This document shows positions 1-8,407 of a DNA stretch of 39,531 nucleotides, in pieces. The stretch's first letter is position 1. Each line of letters begins with the position of its first letter. The DNA lies in the IMG/VR virus record IMGVR_UViG_3300032291_001217, positions 1 through 39,531 of that record; one strand, given 5' to 3'. Both the position numbers and the translations under genes were made by a program. Below the pieces are notes generated by a model. That model saw nothing but the letters and a program-made list of their open reading frames with translations, searched no databases and was not told the origin of the DNA. The DNA comes from a virus.

Positions 1-397
1 CAGCGTCAGCTACGCTCATCATGATTCTGCGCTTCTCGGGGTCCTGCTCCATCATCGCCTTTTCTTTGTAGTACTTAACCTTGTTGACCTGGCGATCGAC
101 GTATGCGTCAACAAGTTCTTCTGGAAGTCCGGCTGGAACTACAATGCTTGTTCCAGGCGCTGCTCTTGTTCCTGTCGTCTCTGCTAGTCTATTCATTAGC
201 GCAGCCTGCTCGACAGGATCGCTTGATGCCATGAGGGCTTGCCCAACTCTTTTGGCCTCTTCTTCCGGATAGAGTTTTTGCTTCAACATTTCAACGCGCA
301 ATTTGCGGTCTTGGTCTTCGACTGCCTGGCGCTCATCTTCCTGCCTAAACTGAGCCGCCTGCCACGGCATTGGGATTAATGGTCTTGCTCCTGCCAT
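1..397 (-). CDS. Virion-associated protein, 3' part cut by left edge
   Basis: The frame is open from an ATG at 397 to the left edge, giving 132 codons plus one base with no stop. An AGGA ribosome site lies about eight bases upstream. The product is hydrophilic and rich in Glu, Gln, Lys and Arg, with a helical stretch around residues 12-60 and an Ala-rich middle. It follows the 569-residue virion protein after a four-base gap, so it belongs to the internal virion protein group. The gene cut by the right edge (39066-39531) could be its C-terminal part if the genome is circular, but the frames are offset by one base. No enzyme motif is seen. Confidence 0.75.
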   Translation of the reverse strand, partial: MAGARPLIPMPWQAAQFRQEDERQAVEDQDRKLRVEMLKQKLYPEEEAKRVGQALMASSDPVEQAALMNRLAETTGTRAAPGTSIVVPAGLPEELVDAYVDRQVNKVKYYKEKAMMEQDPEKRRIMMSVADA

Positions 398-401
398 AAA
401 A

Positions 402-2111
402 TTATCCTATCTTGCTGTCCATCCACTTGCGGATGATGGATTTGATTTTCGGTTTATTGCGTATCGATTCCGCAATTCTTTCTCCGTACTCAGTGTAGAA
501 GTTTCTGAGGTTGTCTGACGCCTTGGTCAGCATCCACTCCCTAAATTGCAACCACTTGGGATTATCTTCTCCATAAACCTCTCTAGCCACCCAACAAAAT
601 ACTCCGCCTGTTCCAAACAGACCACCAACCGCGTTGATATAGTTCGGGGTGGAGTACGCGCTAGCAACCTGGGCCTGTGCGCCAACCTGAGCACCGTATG
701 TGCTGGCCTGGTAGTTGGATTGCGAACGATAAAGATCATTAAACGCCTGAGTAAGTGCGACAGGAATGCTTTGATCAACTGTCTGGTAGAACGGAGAGGC
801 AGTAGAAGGTTGCTGGTTAAATCCACCAGGTAGCGCTTGATTGGCCTGGATGTAGCCCTGCATCGCACCCTGCTGTTGTGCTGTCCTGGCTTGGGCTAGG
901 TTGCCAATGCTAGGTCCTCCTGCAATGAACCCAGCCGCGGCCCCAAGCCTGTTCTGCTGGATGCCTTCACGAAGTAATAGATCGCGAGCCCTGGCTGCGC
1001 CGGAAGTTTCGCCGGAACCAAGGAACTGTTGCGCGGCTCCGAACCGAGCCAGCTTACGTTGTTCTCCGGCTGCACCGATCTGCGCGGCCTCCTGCACTGC
1101 TGGTCCAAGGCCAAAAATATTTCCCCGGGCAGTTTGAGCCCCGCGGATTGCCTGCTCGTACCCGCGACGTTCCTCGGCCCCGATCGTAGATCCAAGTTGA
1201 AGCTGATTGATCGCCTCGTCCTCAATCGTTCTGCGGAGTTGCTCTGTCTCTGGAGTGGTTGTGGGCCCGATCGGTTGAGTTGCCATGTCCCTGTACTGCC
1301 GACCCAGGCTAACCGCGGTGCGATAAGAATCCGGATCAATCTGGTAAAGTTGTTGGGCTGCGCGCTCTTCTGGCAACTGTGCGAAAGTGCGGAAAGACGT
1401 GATTTCCTTCAGCCCCTCCGGACTGTCCATTGTGATCGGAGTGAAATTCTTCTGCATGTCCTGCGCTTCAGTTACCGCATTGGTAACACTTTTCAGATCA
1501 TCGTTGAGTTGCTTGATGAATACTTCGGAAGATGTGCGTCTTGCGTCGCCAGCCGGGAGTCCAGAGAGAAGGTCGTTTGCAGATTTTAAGCGCTCGCTAA
1601 TTCCGGCAATCTGAGCGTTTCCACGATCAATTACGCTGTTTAGGCGTGATAGCTTTGAGTTGTTGTAGTCGTCAACGATCTGCTGATCGGATACTTGAAA
1701 GTTCAACATCGTGCCAAGGTCGGATGATCCATAGTTACGCCCAGCAGAGAGTTGGGATAGGGCTTGGTTGAAGGCTGGACCCGCGTTAGGATTTTGCATT
1801 CCACCTCCACCAGCAGTCAATGCTTGAATCTGAGCAGCAAGAGAGTTGCGGGTATTTTCTTGGCTTGTGACATCGGCAAGACGCTTTTCGTAGGTGTCTT
1901 GGAGGTTTTTGATGTTGGCTTGTTGTTGCCTTGAAACAACATTTTGAGCGTCTGCAATGTTTGTATATGGATAATTTTTAGCAGCTTCTTGATAGCTTTT
2001 TGATTGCTTAAAGTCAGTTAGAGCAGGAAGAGTTGAAATTGTCCCATCTTTATTAACCCTGTATCTTGCTGGCTGGCTTGATAAAGCCCCTCGTATGGTT
2101 TTAGAACTCAT
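402..2111 (-). CDS. Internal virion-type protein with CFI-box-like C-terminus
   Basis: This is a 569-residue protein placed between small conserved podovirus structural genes and the edge-cut virion gene. Residues about 30-240 are Gln/Asn/Asp-rich and probably coiled; the middle is Ala/Gly/Gln-rich, as in ejected or internal core proteins. The last 64 residues (from Cys506) form a distinct block: C-W-V-A-R-x-V-Y-G, then W-L-x-F-R-x-W, a Tyr/Gly pair and an Arg-rich end. It resembles the C-terminal CFI-box type segment of some exported proteins; this is recognition by pattern only. ATG 2111 was preferred over TTG 2129 because it lies just after the previous stop. Function in the virion is inferred from position. 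Confidence 0.7.
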   Translation of the reverse strand: MSSKTIRGALSSQPARYRVNKDGTISTLPALTDFKQSKSYQEAAKNYPYTNIADAQNVVSRQQQANIKNLQDTYEKRLADVTSQENTRNSLAAQIQALTAGGGGMQNPNAGPAFNQALSQLSAGRNYGSSDLGTMLNFQVSDQQIVDDYNNSKLSRLNSVIDRGNAQIAGISERLKSANDLLSGLPAGDARRTSSEVFIKQLNDDLKSVTNAVTEAQDMQKNFTPITMDSPEGLKEITSFRTFAQLPEERAAQQLYQIDPDSYRTAVSLGRQYRDMATQPIGPTTTPETEQLRRTIEDEAINQLQLGSTIGAEERRGYEQAIRGAQTARGNIFGLGPAVQEAAQIGAAGEQRKLARFGAAQQFLGSGETSGAARARDLLLREGIQQNRLGAAAGFIAGGPSIGNLAQARTAQQQGAMQGYIQANQALPGGFNQQPSTASPFYQTVDQSIPVALTQAFNDLYRSQSNYQASTYGAQVGAQAQVASAYSTPNYINAVGGLFGTGGVFCWVAREVYGEDNPKWLQFREWMLTKASDNLRNFYTEYGERIAESIRNKPKIKSIIRKWMDSKIG

Positions 2112-2112
2112 A

Positions 2113-2601
2113 CTATTTGCCAGTCCCAACTGTTAAATTTGGACTACCAATGTTCGTGCCAATCGTGCCATAGAAATCAACTGGTCCTGGTTGGCGATTG
2201 AACGCTACGTTCTGCTCGACTGAGGCATAAGGCGATGTGCCATAAAGACGCTCGAACTGGCGGGTCATTTGATCCCCTAATCCGCGGTTCAAAGCATAAG
2301 CCTGTGGACTCTGCTCGTAGGCCCTACGCAATCCTTCAAGAGTTCTTTGCGGTCCATACTGGCGCTCAAGTTGCATCCCGGCCTGCACCCCGGCCTGCTG
2401 GTCAAGTGCTGACAACTGGCGCTCCAGGGAACGCTGTTGTGGCATGTACTGAATCCGTAGCTTATTCTCTAGCTCGGCCATGCCAGGAGCCTTCTCCATG
2501 TACGTCTCAATGTTTGTCCTGTACGCAGCCGCGTTGGCCTGCGCTACCGCATTCGGATCGGGCGGGGGAGGAGGCGCGGGAATAGAAGGTGATCCACCCA
2601 T
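2113..2601 (-). CDS. Conserved podovirus virion protein (Pro-rich N-terminus)
   Basis: A 162-residue protein whose start overlaps the previous stop as TAATG. The N-terminus is a short Pro-rich stretch (residues 5-15) after MGG. It is followed by a Gln/Leu/Arg-rich helical region with a YMPQQR motif near residue 52, and a YG-x-R-x-L-E-x-L-R-R-x-Y-E segment near 82-95. I have seen this layout in conserved proteins next to nozzle and internal virion genes of podoviruses, but the family has no firm function. Position between the acetyltransferase-like gene and the 569-residue protein supports a virion or virion-assembly role. Confidence 0.75.
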   Translation of the reverse strand: MGGSPSIPAPPPPPDPNAVAQANAAAYRTNIETYMEKAPGMAELENKLRIQYMPQQRSLERQLSALDQQAGVQAGMQLERQYGPQRTLEGLRRAYEQSPQAYALNRGLGDQMTRQFERLYGTSPYASVEQNVAFNRQPGPVDFYGTIGTNIGSPNLTVGTGK

Positions 2602-2969
2602 TAGACCCTTGCCTTTTTCATAAAATTCATATAGTCATAACTCCTGTATCTTCCAGAACGATTAAACGTAATACGTTTACGAATGCCAAAACGCTCCCAA
2701 AGGAGAAGCAACAGGCACCTCAAGGAGATAGCACCCTTTGAGGAGATCGTCAAGTCTACAAAGACATTGTCACCATCCTCGGAGTGAACGTAGTGGTCAG
2801 GCTTCTGGCCCTCTTTAAGGCACCTGGCTAGAGCCACCCCGGCGATGCCGTTTGAGTCCTCGACGATGCCGACCATGCCCTGCCTCTCAAACCAATTAAA
2901 CCAATCAGCTAGGTTGTGCCACATCCCCTCCGGAACCCCGGACGCTTCAATGTATTCTATAGCGGTCAT
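2601..2969 (-). CDS. Small conserved podovirus protein, possibly GNAT-like
   Basis: A 122-residue protein starting inside the nozzle gene's stop (ATGA, 2969-2966). The layout is helix-rich N-terminus, strand VGIVED, strand GVALARC, strand NVFVDLTISS, then a long helix with a Leu run (about 84-90). It ends with F-G-I-R-K-R-I-x-F-N-R-x-G-R-x-R-S-Y-D-Y. This is compatible with a shortened GNAT fold, and proteins of this kind occur beside tail genes in podoviruses. I see no clear acetyl-CoA loop (Q/R-x-x-G-x-G/A), so enzymatic activity is doubtful. A structural or chaperone role is equally possible. Confidence 0.65.
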   Translation of the reverse strand: MTAIEYIEASGVPEGMWHNLADWFNWFERQGMVGIVEDSNGIAGVALARCLKEGQKPDHYVHSEDGDNVFVDLTISSKGAISLRCLLLLLWERFGIRKRITFNRSGRYRSYDYMNFMKKARV

Positions 2970-4816
2970 ATTACCTTCTGGATCTCGATCGTGTCCGGGT
3001 TAGCGGCCGCGACAATCTGCCGAATTGCCATTTTGTTTGCAGTGCTTGAGATCTTTATATTCAGCAGGCGCCACTTTTCGTACTTACGAAGATCGCTTGC
3101 AATGCGTTTCTTTACTGACGTCGGGAGTACTGCTGGCAAAACAAAATCCAATGTGAGCACTGAGCTCGCAATGTTCAGACCGGACTGAACGCTAATGTCT
3201 CCGGTATCGACGTCTCTCTGAATAAAAATATTGGCACTGTTTGAGAAGGAATCATCAAAGATGACCTCGAAATGCGAGCCATATTTGGCAGCAAACGTAT
3301 CTCCGAAGTTAAAATCTTTCGTGCGAACATAGGAGTCATAGTTTGTCCCGGCATCCTGGTAATCTGACGACACTGTTCCAGCCGGGGACTTATAACCAGC
3401 ATATTGCTCAATAACTCCGTTCACCTTCTTAAACATTGCTCTAGTTCCGGCCTGGTTAAAGTTAGCAAGAGCAAACTGCATAATCTTTGGGCTCCAGGTC
3501 CCCTCAAATGCCCCGAGCACAGTGTTGTAAACTATAAGCGTATCGTTGGTGTTGTTTGATCCTGTGGGAACTGCAAGAAAATATCTATTGTCGTAATAAA
3601 TTGCTGTCGAAATTCTGATTGAGTCAGTGTTGATGGTTTGGATGACGTCTTTGACAACTTCCGAGATTGGAACCCCCACCGAGCTAAAGTCGTCTGCAAC
3701 TGAGCGGACCAGGGACCGAATTCCGTTGTCTGATAAAAACAAGATATCGCTACTTACCTGGACTGCAGTCCCGGATGCTACGCAACCAGTGTTATTTGAT
3801 ATGATGGACACGACCCAATCGGCTGCGGTTGTAGCGTCGCTAGGAATGTCCACCTGGAAGACTCGGCGTTTCTTGAATACGATGATTCTGTTTTTATAGT
3901 ATGGGACAATTGCCGTGATCTGATCTCCGTCGTCTCCGTTGACGACGATGCTGTTTGATGCATCCCATACGGCAGGATCGAGAATGTCCGACGCGTAAAG
4001 AGTATTCCTGGTATCTCCAGATCCAACCCCAAAAAGCCTGTTTTCGGTATTGATCAAAAGCCTAAGATTTTGCGGTGGCGGACTAACTGTTGCCGTTGCT
4101 GTGGCTCCAGATCCATTCCCAATAATTGTCACGGTTGGGGCTGCGGAATACCCGGATCCTCCTTCGACGACGGTCACGCCTGTGACGACGCCTCCTGCGA
4201 CCTGGGTAATAAGCGTAGGGAATTGTCCGCCCCATTGTGGTCCTGTCACGATTGCCGTTGCGCTTGTGTACCCGGTGCCACCACTGGTTATCGTGATTGC
4301 CCTGACCTTCCCGGCCTGCCTTACCACAATATCTCCGTCCCAATAGTGCAGATCACCGTCAGCGTCGGCTATGTACATCTTGTTATTGAATTGTGCCATG
4401 TTCACTTCGACGGCAGAACCAATAGAATATCCGTTAGCCCATTTTTGTGTACTCGTTCCAAACAGGCTTGTGTTTGCGATCCATGTTGAGTCTGCAGGGT
4501 GTATTGTCGCACTCCCGCTTGAATTGATGCTGTAGAATCTTCCGTTTGTCACGGTAAGCAATTGCGACGTTGATCCTGTTTCGTAGTACCGCATCCCGCC
4601 GATAGATCCTGTTCCGCTAGTCGCCCCGGTGGCAAAACTTGAAGTTCCGACCCTGGTCTCAAGATTCCCCTTTGGGGAAAGGGTCATGTTGTACAACTGC
4701 TGGACTTGATTTTCGCCAAGCAGATCAGACTGCAATCCGCTAGCCTGGCCCCCTGTAAAATTGCGAATTCCGTCGAAGGACAAGACTTCGTCTAAATTGT
4801 CCTGGAAATATGGCAC
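2966..4816 (-). CDS. Tail nozzle / stabilization protein (T7 gp12- or P22 gp10-like)
   Basis: A 616-residue, beta-rich protein directly after the connector gene. Segments such as N-R-L-F-G-V-G-S-G-D and the following L-Y-A-S-D-I-L-D-P-A-x-W are typical of podovirus nozzle proteins, which form a beta-propeller ring at the tip of the short tail. Residues about 171-244 hold two copies of a G-G-x-G-Y-x-S-A repeat inserted in the propeller, a module widespread in marine and soil phage appendages. The order portal, scaffold, capsid, fibres, connector, nozzle supports the call. The ATG at 4816 is three bases from the previous stop. Confidence 0.8.
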   Translation of the reverse strand: MPYFQDNLDEVLSFDGIRNFTGGQASGLQSDLLGENQVQQLYNMTLSPKGNLETRVGTSSFATGATSGTGSIGGMRYYETGSTSQLLTVTNGRFYSINSSGSATIHPADSTWIANTSLFGTSTQKWANGYSIGSAVEVNMAQFNNKMYIADADGDLHYWDGDIVVRQAGKVRAITITSGGTGYTSATAIVTGPQWGGQFPTLITQVAGGVVTGVTVVEGGSGYSAAPTVTIIGNGSGATATATVSPPPQNLRLLINTENRLFGVGSGDTRNTLYASDILDPAVWDASNSIVVNGDDGDQITAIVPYYKNRIIVFKKRRVFQVDIPSDATTAADWVVSIISNNTGCVASGTAVQVSSDILFLSDNGIRSLVRSVADDFSSVGVPISEVVKDVIQTINTDSIRISTAIYYDNRYFLAVPTGSNNTNDTLIVYNTVLGAFEGTWSPKIMQFALANFNQAGTRAMFKKVNGVIEQYAGYKSPAGTVSSDYQDAGTNYDSYVRTKDFNFGDTFAAKYGSHFEVIFDDSFSNSANIFIQRDVDTGDISVQSGLNIASSVLTLDFVLPAVLPTSVKKRIASDLRKYEKWRLLNIKISSTANKMAIRQIVAAANPDTIEIQKVI

Positions 4817-4819
4817 GGA

Positions 4820-5518
4820 CTAAACCCCTATGTCTGTGATGCTGTATTCGCCTAAACTTGACGGTGTGATGACCTTTATTCCTCCGACCTGGCTCATCTC
4901 GTACTGAGCCATCTGCGCCAGGTCAGCATTCGCGGTCGACACAACCGCTTGAGCCTTTGCGTACTGACGCTCGCGTTCCAATGCGTCGGCGTGAGTAAGC
5001 GCCAGGACAACGTGCTGGACGTGGGGAAGACGCAATTCGTCGGTAAGGGCAGAAGAGCTCGGAGGAAACTCAACAACATTATTCTGCCTTGTGACACAGG
5101 CAACTTTTTCTATTACCTTCAACGTGGTTGTGCTGGACGTATTGAGCAGTGGGTACAGATCGATCTCTGCGGTCCCGGACGTGTTTCTGCCCTTGAAATA
5201 ATATTGAGTTGGAGTTCCGGTCCTTTCCTGGTCAAGCAAGTCCGCGTCCTGGCTCACAATTGTCTGAAGGTCTACAGATAGCAACTCGCTGTCTCCGTAG
5301 GCTACAGATAAAGGATTTTCAACAAGAGATCCAAGAGTCACCGTCCTGGTCGACGTCGAGACAGAGTATGTGGAATTTGTGATGCTTTCACGCCAAGGGG
5401 CAAAGTTCCAAACGCGCCTGTAGTTCAGCGATGCTGACTTTTGCAAGAAGGTAAGCGTATCGGCGTCGGTCTTGCCAACCTTCTCGCCTGCGTATTGGGC
5501 GATTTCAGTTAGGGTCAT
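4820..5518 (-). CDS. Head-tail connector / tail adaptor (gp11- or gp4-like)
   Basis: A 232-residue protein placed immediately before the nozzle gene, the usual place for the podovirus adaptor that joins portal and nozzle. The N-terminus is helical and contains a N-Y-R-R-V-W-N-F-A-P-W-R segment (about residues 32-43). A beta-rich middle follows, with Y-Y-F-K-G near 105-110, and then a C-terminal helical part with L-P-H-V-Q-H-V-V-L-A-L-T-H-A-D-A-L-E. That is the pattern of tail tube A-type adaptors. The start overlaps the preceding small gene as ATGA (5518-5515). The match is by layout and motif memory, not by search. Confidence 0.75.
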   Translation of the reverse strand: MTLTEIAQYAGEKVGKTDADTLTFLQKSASLNYRRVWNFAPWRESITNSTYSVSTSTRTVTLGSLVENPLSVAYGDSELLSVDLQTIVSQDADLLDQERTGTPTQYYFKGRNTSGTAEIDLYPLLNTSSTTTLKVIEKVACVTRQNNVVEFPPSSSALTDELRLPHVQHVVLALTHADALERERQYAKAQAVVSTANADLAQMAQYEMSQVGGIKVITPSSLGEYSITDIGV

Positions 5519-5754
5519 TTAAGAATATCAGGCCAGACAGATTTAATCTCTTCTGGAGTGTTTCCAACAATCTCGATTTGGGTCACATCACGCAAGGCTT
5601 GTTTCTTTGATGCAATTTCAGCCTGCTTCTCTGTGTTACCAGTTTCAACGGCTTTCATAAACTCAATATCAAGCAATTCGAGAATCTTTTCCCTAGCTCC
5701 ACGCCATTTGTTTTTCCAAATTGCTTTGGCCTTTTCTGGATTAATTGTAATCAT
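5515..5754 (-). CDS. Small tail-fibre-associated protein (chaperone-like)
   Basis: A 79-residue, charged, helical protein. ATG 5754 overlaps the previous stop as ATGA and was chosen over an upstream start at 5769. Residues 7-40 hold E-K-A-K-x-I and R-x-A-R-E-K-I-L-E-L-L-D-I-E-F-M-K-A; near the end is L-R-D-V-T, followed by P-E-E-I. This layout is common in small phage proteins that follow tail-fibre genes and are thought to act as tail assembly chaperones. The partner gene just upstream (5751-5942) is of the matching kind. Confidence 0.7.
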   Translation of the reverse strand: MITINPEKAKAIWKNKWRGAREKILELLDIEFMKAVETGNTEKQAEIASKKQALRDVTQIEIVGNTPEEIKSVWPDILK

Positions 5755-5942
5755 TCTGTGTACTCCCATGCGTTGCGGAAAGTTCGGTCTGAGGGAATTT
5801 CTGAGCCATCCACAATTTTGTATGGCTTCCCAGCTGGAACGTCCTTAGATGCCAATTCTTCTAGAGTTCCAGTCCAGTTAGGAGATGGAATTAAAACAAC
5901 TACCCCACCATTATCATTCGGATATATAATTCTTTTATTCAT
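5751..5942 (-). CDS. Small tail-fibre-associated protein
   Basis: A 63-residue protein with R-I-I-Y-P-N-D-N-G-G-V-V-V-L-I-P near its start, D-V-P-A-G-K-P-Y-K-I-V-D in the middle and I-P-x-D-R-T-F-R-N-A-W at its end. This is a recurrent short phage protein found next to fibre genes, of unknown function and usually paired with an XkdW- or chaperone-like gene, as here. ATG 5942 lies two bases after the stop of the preceding fibre gene; the upstream TTG at 5954 would overlap it and is not needed. Confidence 0.75.
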   Translation of the reverse strand: MNKRIIYPNDNGGVVVLIPSPNWTGTLEELASKDVPAGKPYKIVDGSEIPSDRTFRNAWEYTE

Positions 5943-5943
5943 G

Positions 5944-6465
5944 TTATGATCCAAAAATTGTTACGCAAGCTGTTGATATGTCTTGAACAAATGCAGAAGC
6001 AGAAGCATCATTTGTCGCCTGAAGTCTTATCAATGCTGTTGTCTGTGTAAAATTTGTACTAACACCCCATGAACCCATAAACGCATCAGTAGCCGTGTCA
6101 GCTCCATGTGTTGCAAATGCGTAGTTTGCATTAGACATTGGTGTTGAGAAATTAGTCGTATAATCACCAGTTCCGTTATCTGTTATGGAGCTAACATTAA
6201 AATCATCTCTAATTGCAACTGTTCCAGTTCCATTAAAATTAACCCAAGCCTTTGCGGTTCGCTTTGCAACATTATCTGCTTCGGTTGCTGAAGTGGAAAG
6301 CTTGCCATAAGTAATGTTGCCATCAGCAATCTTTGCTGTCGTAATAGAGGAATTTTGAATTGAAGCTGTCGTTATCCCTGTAGGCGTTACCAGTACGGCA
6401 TCGCTTCCATTGATAACAATAGATCCGCTAGTTCCGCTTGAATCGCTTTTTAGTCCTATGCTCAT
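5944..6465 (-). CDS. Tail fibre / appendage protein 5
   Basis: A 173-residue Ser/Thr/Ala/Asn-rich protein. The N-terminal half has repeated short strand-turn motifs (S-I-T-T-A-K-I-A-D-G-N-I). The C-terminal half starts at K-A-W-V-N-F-N-G-T-G-T-V-A-I-R-D-D-F-N-V and contains M-S-N-A-N-Y-A-F, a head-domain type common at the ends of marine phage tail fibres. It is the last of five consecutive beta-rich fibre-like genes separated by only 1-3 bases. It most likely forms part of a host-binding appendage; the receptor is unknown. Confidence 0.75.
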   Translation of the reverse strand: MSIGLKSDSSGTSGSIVINGSDAVLVTPTGITTASIQNSSITTAKIADGNITYGKLSTSATEADNVAKRTAKAWVNFNGTGTVAIRDDFNVSSITDNGTGDYTTNFSTPMSNANYAFATHGADTATDAFMGSWGVSTNFTQTTALIRLQATNDASASAFVQDISTACVTIFGS

Positions 6466-6467
6466 AA

Positions 6468-7148
6468 TTATCCTTCGTACAAAATGTTTACCGAGCCAGC
6501 GTCAAAAGTGTCTGTCCCGTTGACTGTGGTTATGCGAACCTGGGTAAGTGTATCGGATAGTTGTTTTGATCCCGCACAAACAGTCATAACCGTTGCGTCA
6601 CTTAGCGCAATGTTTCCATTGGCAACCCAGTTATTGCCAGTTACGTTTGTAAAAACAATTGAACCGTGTCTTACGTTTGCAGCCGAGGCCGCGTTAATAC
6701 CAATACCAGTTGTAAGGTTTGAGGTTGTTGTTAAATTTGATAAAGCTCCAAGGTAACCTGTGGTTTCAATTCCGCCAGAATCACCAAGTTGAACTTGAAT
6801 GATGCTAGTTCCGTTAGTGCTAACACCATTAAACATCACCGTAACCCTCTTCACCCAGCTCGGAATACCAGTAAAGTCAATCGCTGTACCGCTGGTTGAG
6901 GCTTGAACAGTACCAGAAGTAATTGAGCCACCATTGACCGTGGATGAGTTAATCGTCGCACCAGAAAATGTTGATCCAGTAATTACTCCGCTTGCATTGA
7001 TTGAAAGAATATCAGCCGTAGTCGCACCGCTATTGCCCCTCGCCAGCTTAATCGTGCCATCGGGTGAGGATGGGACGGAGAGCGTGAAGTTGTTTGTGGC
7101 AGTTGCTGACTGGCCGATTTGAACTGAGTTTGCTTTTAGGAGGCTCAT
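6468..7148 (-). CDS. Tail fibre / appendage protein 4
   Basis: A 226-residue protein rich in Thr, Ser, Gly and Asn. Residues 1-90 are short repeated beta turns (A-T-I-N-S-S-T-V-N-G-G-S-I-T-S-G-T). From about residue 93 a globular C-terminal domain begins, with I-P-S-W-V-K-R-V-T-V-M-F-N-G-V-S, a jelly-roll-like segment seen in phage fibre tips. It sits between a collar-domain fibre gene and another fibre gene, in one tight run, so it is probably co-expressed with them and assembled on the same tail. Confidence 0.7.
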   Translation of the reverse strand: MSLLKANSVQIGQSATATNNFTLSVPSSPDGTIKLARGNSGATTADILSINASGVITGSTFSGATINSSTVNGGSITSGTVQASTSGTAIDFTGIPSWVKRVTVMFNGVSTNGTSIIQVQLGDSGGIETTGYLGALSNLTTTSNLTTGIGINAASAANVRHGSIVFTNVTGNNWVANGNIALSDATVMTVCAGSKQLSDTLTQVRITTVNGTDTFDAGSVNILYEG

Positions 7149-7151
7149 AAA

Positions 7152-7676
7152 TTAGGTTTTAATACAATGCAGCAATGCAATGTTTGCTGGGCGGGTTTCG
7201 GATGCCGTGCGTGGTGTTCCGTTAGTGCCGTCTGTTATTGGGCTGCGGACAGAGTTGTTGTCGGTTGTCGCTGCAGCCGTATTCGCTGTCCTTGTATCAA
7301 ACGTACTGTTGACATTGGCGTTGGTTGTGTAAACAGACTGATGCCAGTGACCTTGCAGGGCATCACTCTCTTTTGTTGCAAATGTTTTGCTGTAAGTGAT
7401 TCCGCCAATCGTCTGCGATCCGCTGGCTCGAACAAAAATTCCTTGCAAGTCTGGCACGTTAAATGTTGTACTTCCATCACCAGTTCCGTGAGTTGTTCCG
7501 ATTGCAGTAAATAAAGTTGCGTATGTTGTTCTGCTTACTGCCGATCCGTCTGCAGAAAGCCATCCAGAGGGAGCAGAATTCATAGCAAACGCCATAATTG
7601 CGCCTGCAGGGACTCCTGCGGTTTGCAATATATTTACGCCTGTAACTGTTCCTGTTCCGTCAATTGAGATGGGCAT
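7152..7676 (-). CDS. Tail collar domain fibre protein
   Basis: A 174-residue protein with a recognisable phage tail collar domain (Pfam PF07484 type) at about residues 22-84. The segment P-S-G-W-L-x-A-D-G is followed by Y-A-T-L-F-x-A-I-G-T-x-x-G, then F-N-V-P-D-L-Q-G-I-F-V-R-A. The C-terminus contains G-H-W-H, then a Thr/Asn/Ala-rich loop and R-P-A-N-I-A-L-L-H-C-I-K, the usual ending of collar-fibre proteins. It probably forms trimeric receptor-binding structures. It is the clearest functional anchor for calling the adjacent genes fibres. Confidence 0.85.
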   Translation of the reverse strand: MPISIDGTGTVTGVNILQTAGVPAGAIMAFAMNSAPSGWLSADGSAVSRTTYATLFTAIGTTHGTGDGSTTFNVPDLQGIFVRASGSQTIGGITYSKTFATKESDALQGHWHQSVYTTNANVNSTFDTRTANTAAATTDNNSVRSPITDGTNGTPRTASETRPANIALLHCIKT

Positions 7677-7677
7677 A

Positions 7678-8406
7678 TTAAACTACCGTCCAGACGCTTC
7701 CGTCTTGCACTGTAACAGTGCCAGTTCCGATTGTGATCGGTCCTGCGGATACTGCGTTTTTGTTGGTTGAGATTGTGTATGAAGTAGTCACGGTTATGTC
7801 GTTCTCCCAAAAGATTTTATCTGTTCCGCCACCCTTCGCGCCAGCAGCGGCTGCGACAGTTGAGACTGTAGTCACTCTTCCCTTCGAGTCAACTGAGATG
7901 ACCGGGACGGACTCTATGCCACCATATGTTCCAGTTGTTGCTCCACTCGTCGACAGGGTTCCTGTCCCACTGCTAATTGTAAAGTCGCCAACCAGGGTTG
8001 TGGTGAAGTTTGAAATTGTGCCAAGCGAACTGTTTACTCTTCCGCTATATGTTCCGGTCGTAATGGTCGCGGTGCCAATTGTCGCTGTACTTGCTGACAG
8101 AACATTGGCCGTGGACGTTCCGCATGTCAGATTGTTGGAAAAATTAGCACTAGCATACGTCCCACCAGTCAACGCGTCTTCAAACAGATTGTAAACCGTA
8201 GTCCGATTCGCAGCTATTTGAGGACTGCCTATCGATGACGAATTCGCAATAAGCAATAGATCCGCGGTACCTACCGACGTTCTCTCTTCCTGGGTCGAGA
8301 TTAGCCCGGCATAGATATTGGTTTCGTCAATAAGGTTGTGCAGACCCGCGGCCGTGACCGTTCCGTTGGTTGCGAAGTCAAAATTACGATCGAGTACGTT
8401 TGCCAT
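7678..8406 (-). CDS. Tail fibre / appendage protein 2
   Basis: A 242-residue protein. Residues 1-75 include L-D-R-N-F-D-F-A-T-N-G-T-V and look like an attachment domain. The middle carries S-T-A-T-I-G-T-A-T-I-T-T-G-T-Y-S-G, close to the 5-residue repeat of the neighbouring gene. The C-terminal 45 residues (K-I-F-W-E-N-D-I-T-V-T-T-S-Y-T-I, then S-A-G-P-I-T-I, ending D-G-S-V-W-T-V-V) are a short C-terminal module that I recognise as widespread in marine phage fibres. The repeat shared with 8408-9250 suggests exchange or duplication between the two. Confidence 0.75.
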   Translation of the reverse strand: MANVLDRNFDFATNGTVTAAGLHNLIDETNIYAGLISTQEERTSVGTADLLLIANSSSIGSPQIAANRTTVYNLFEDALTGGTYASANFSNNLTCGTSTANVLSASTATIGTATITTGTYSGRVNSSLGTISNFTTTLVGDFTISSGTGTLSTSGATTGTYGGIESVPVISVDSKGRVTTVSTVAAAAGAKGGGTDKIFWENDITVTTSYTISTNKNAVSAGPITIGTGTVTVQDGSVWTVV

Positions 8407-8407
8407 A

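Noticed and set aside
1029-1589. Plus-strand 186-codon frame
   Set aside because: Shadow of the 569-residue virion gene, rich in Arg/Cys/Ser/Leu, with no start signals.
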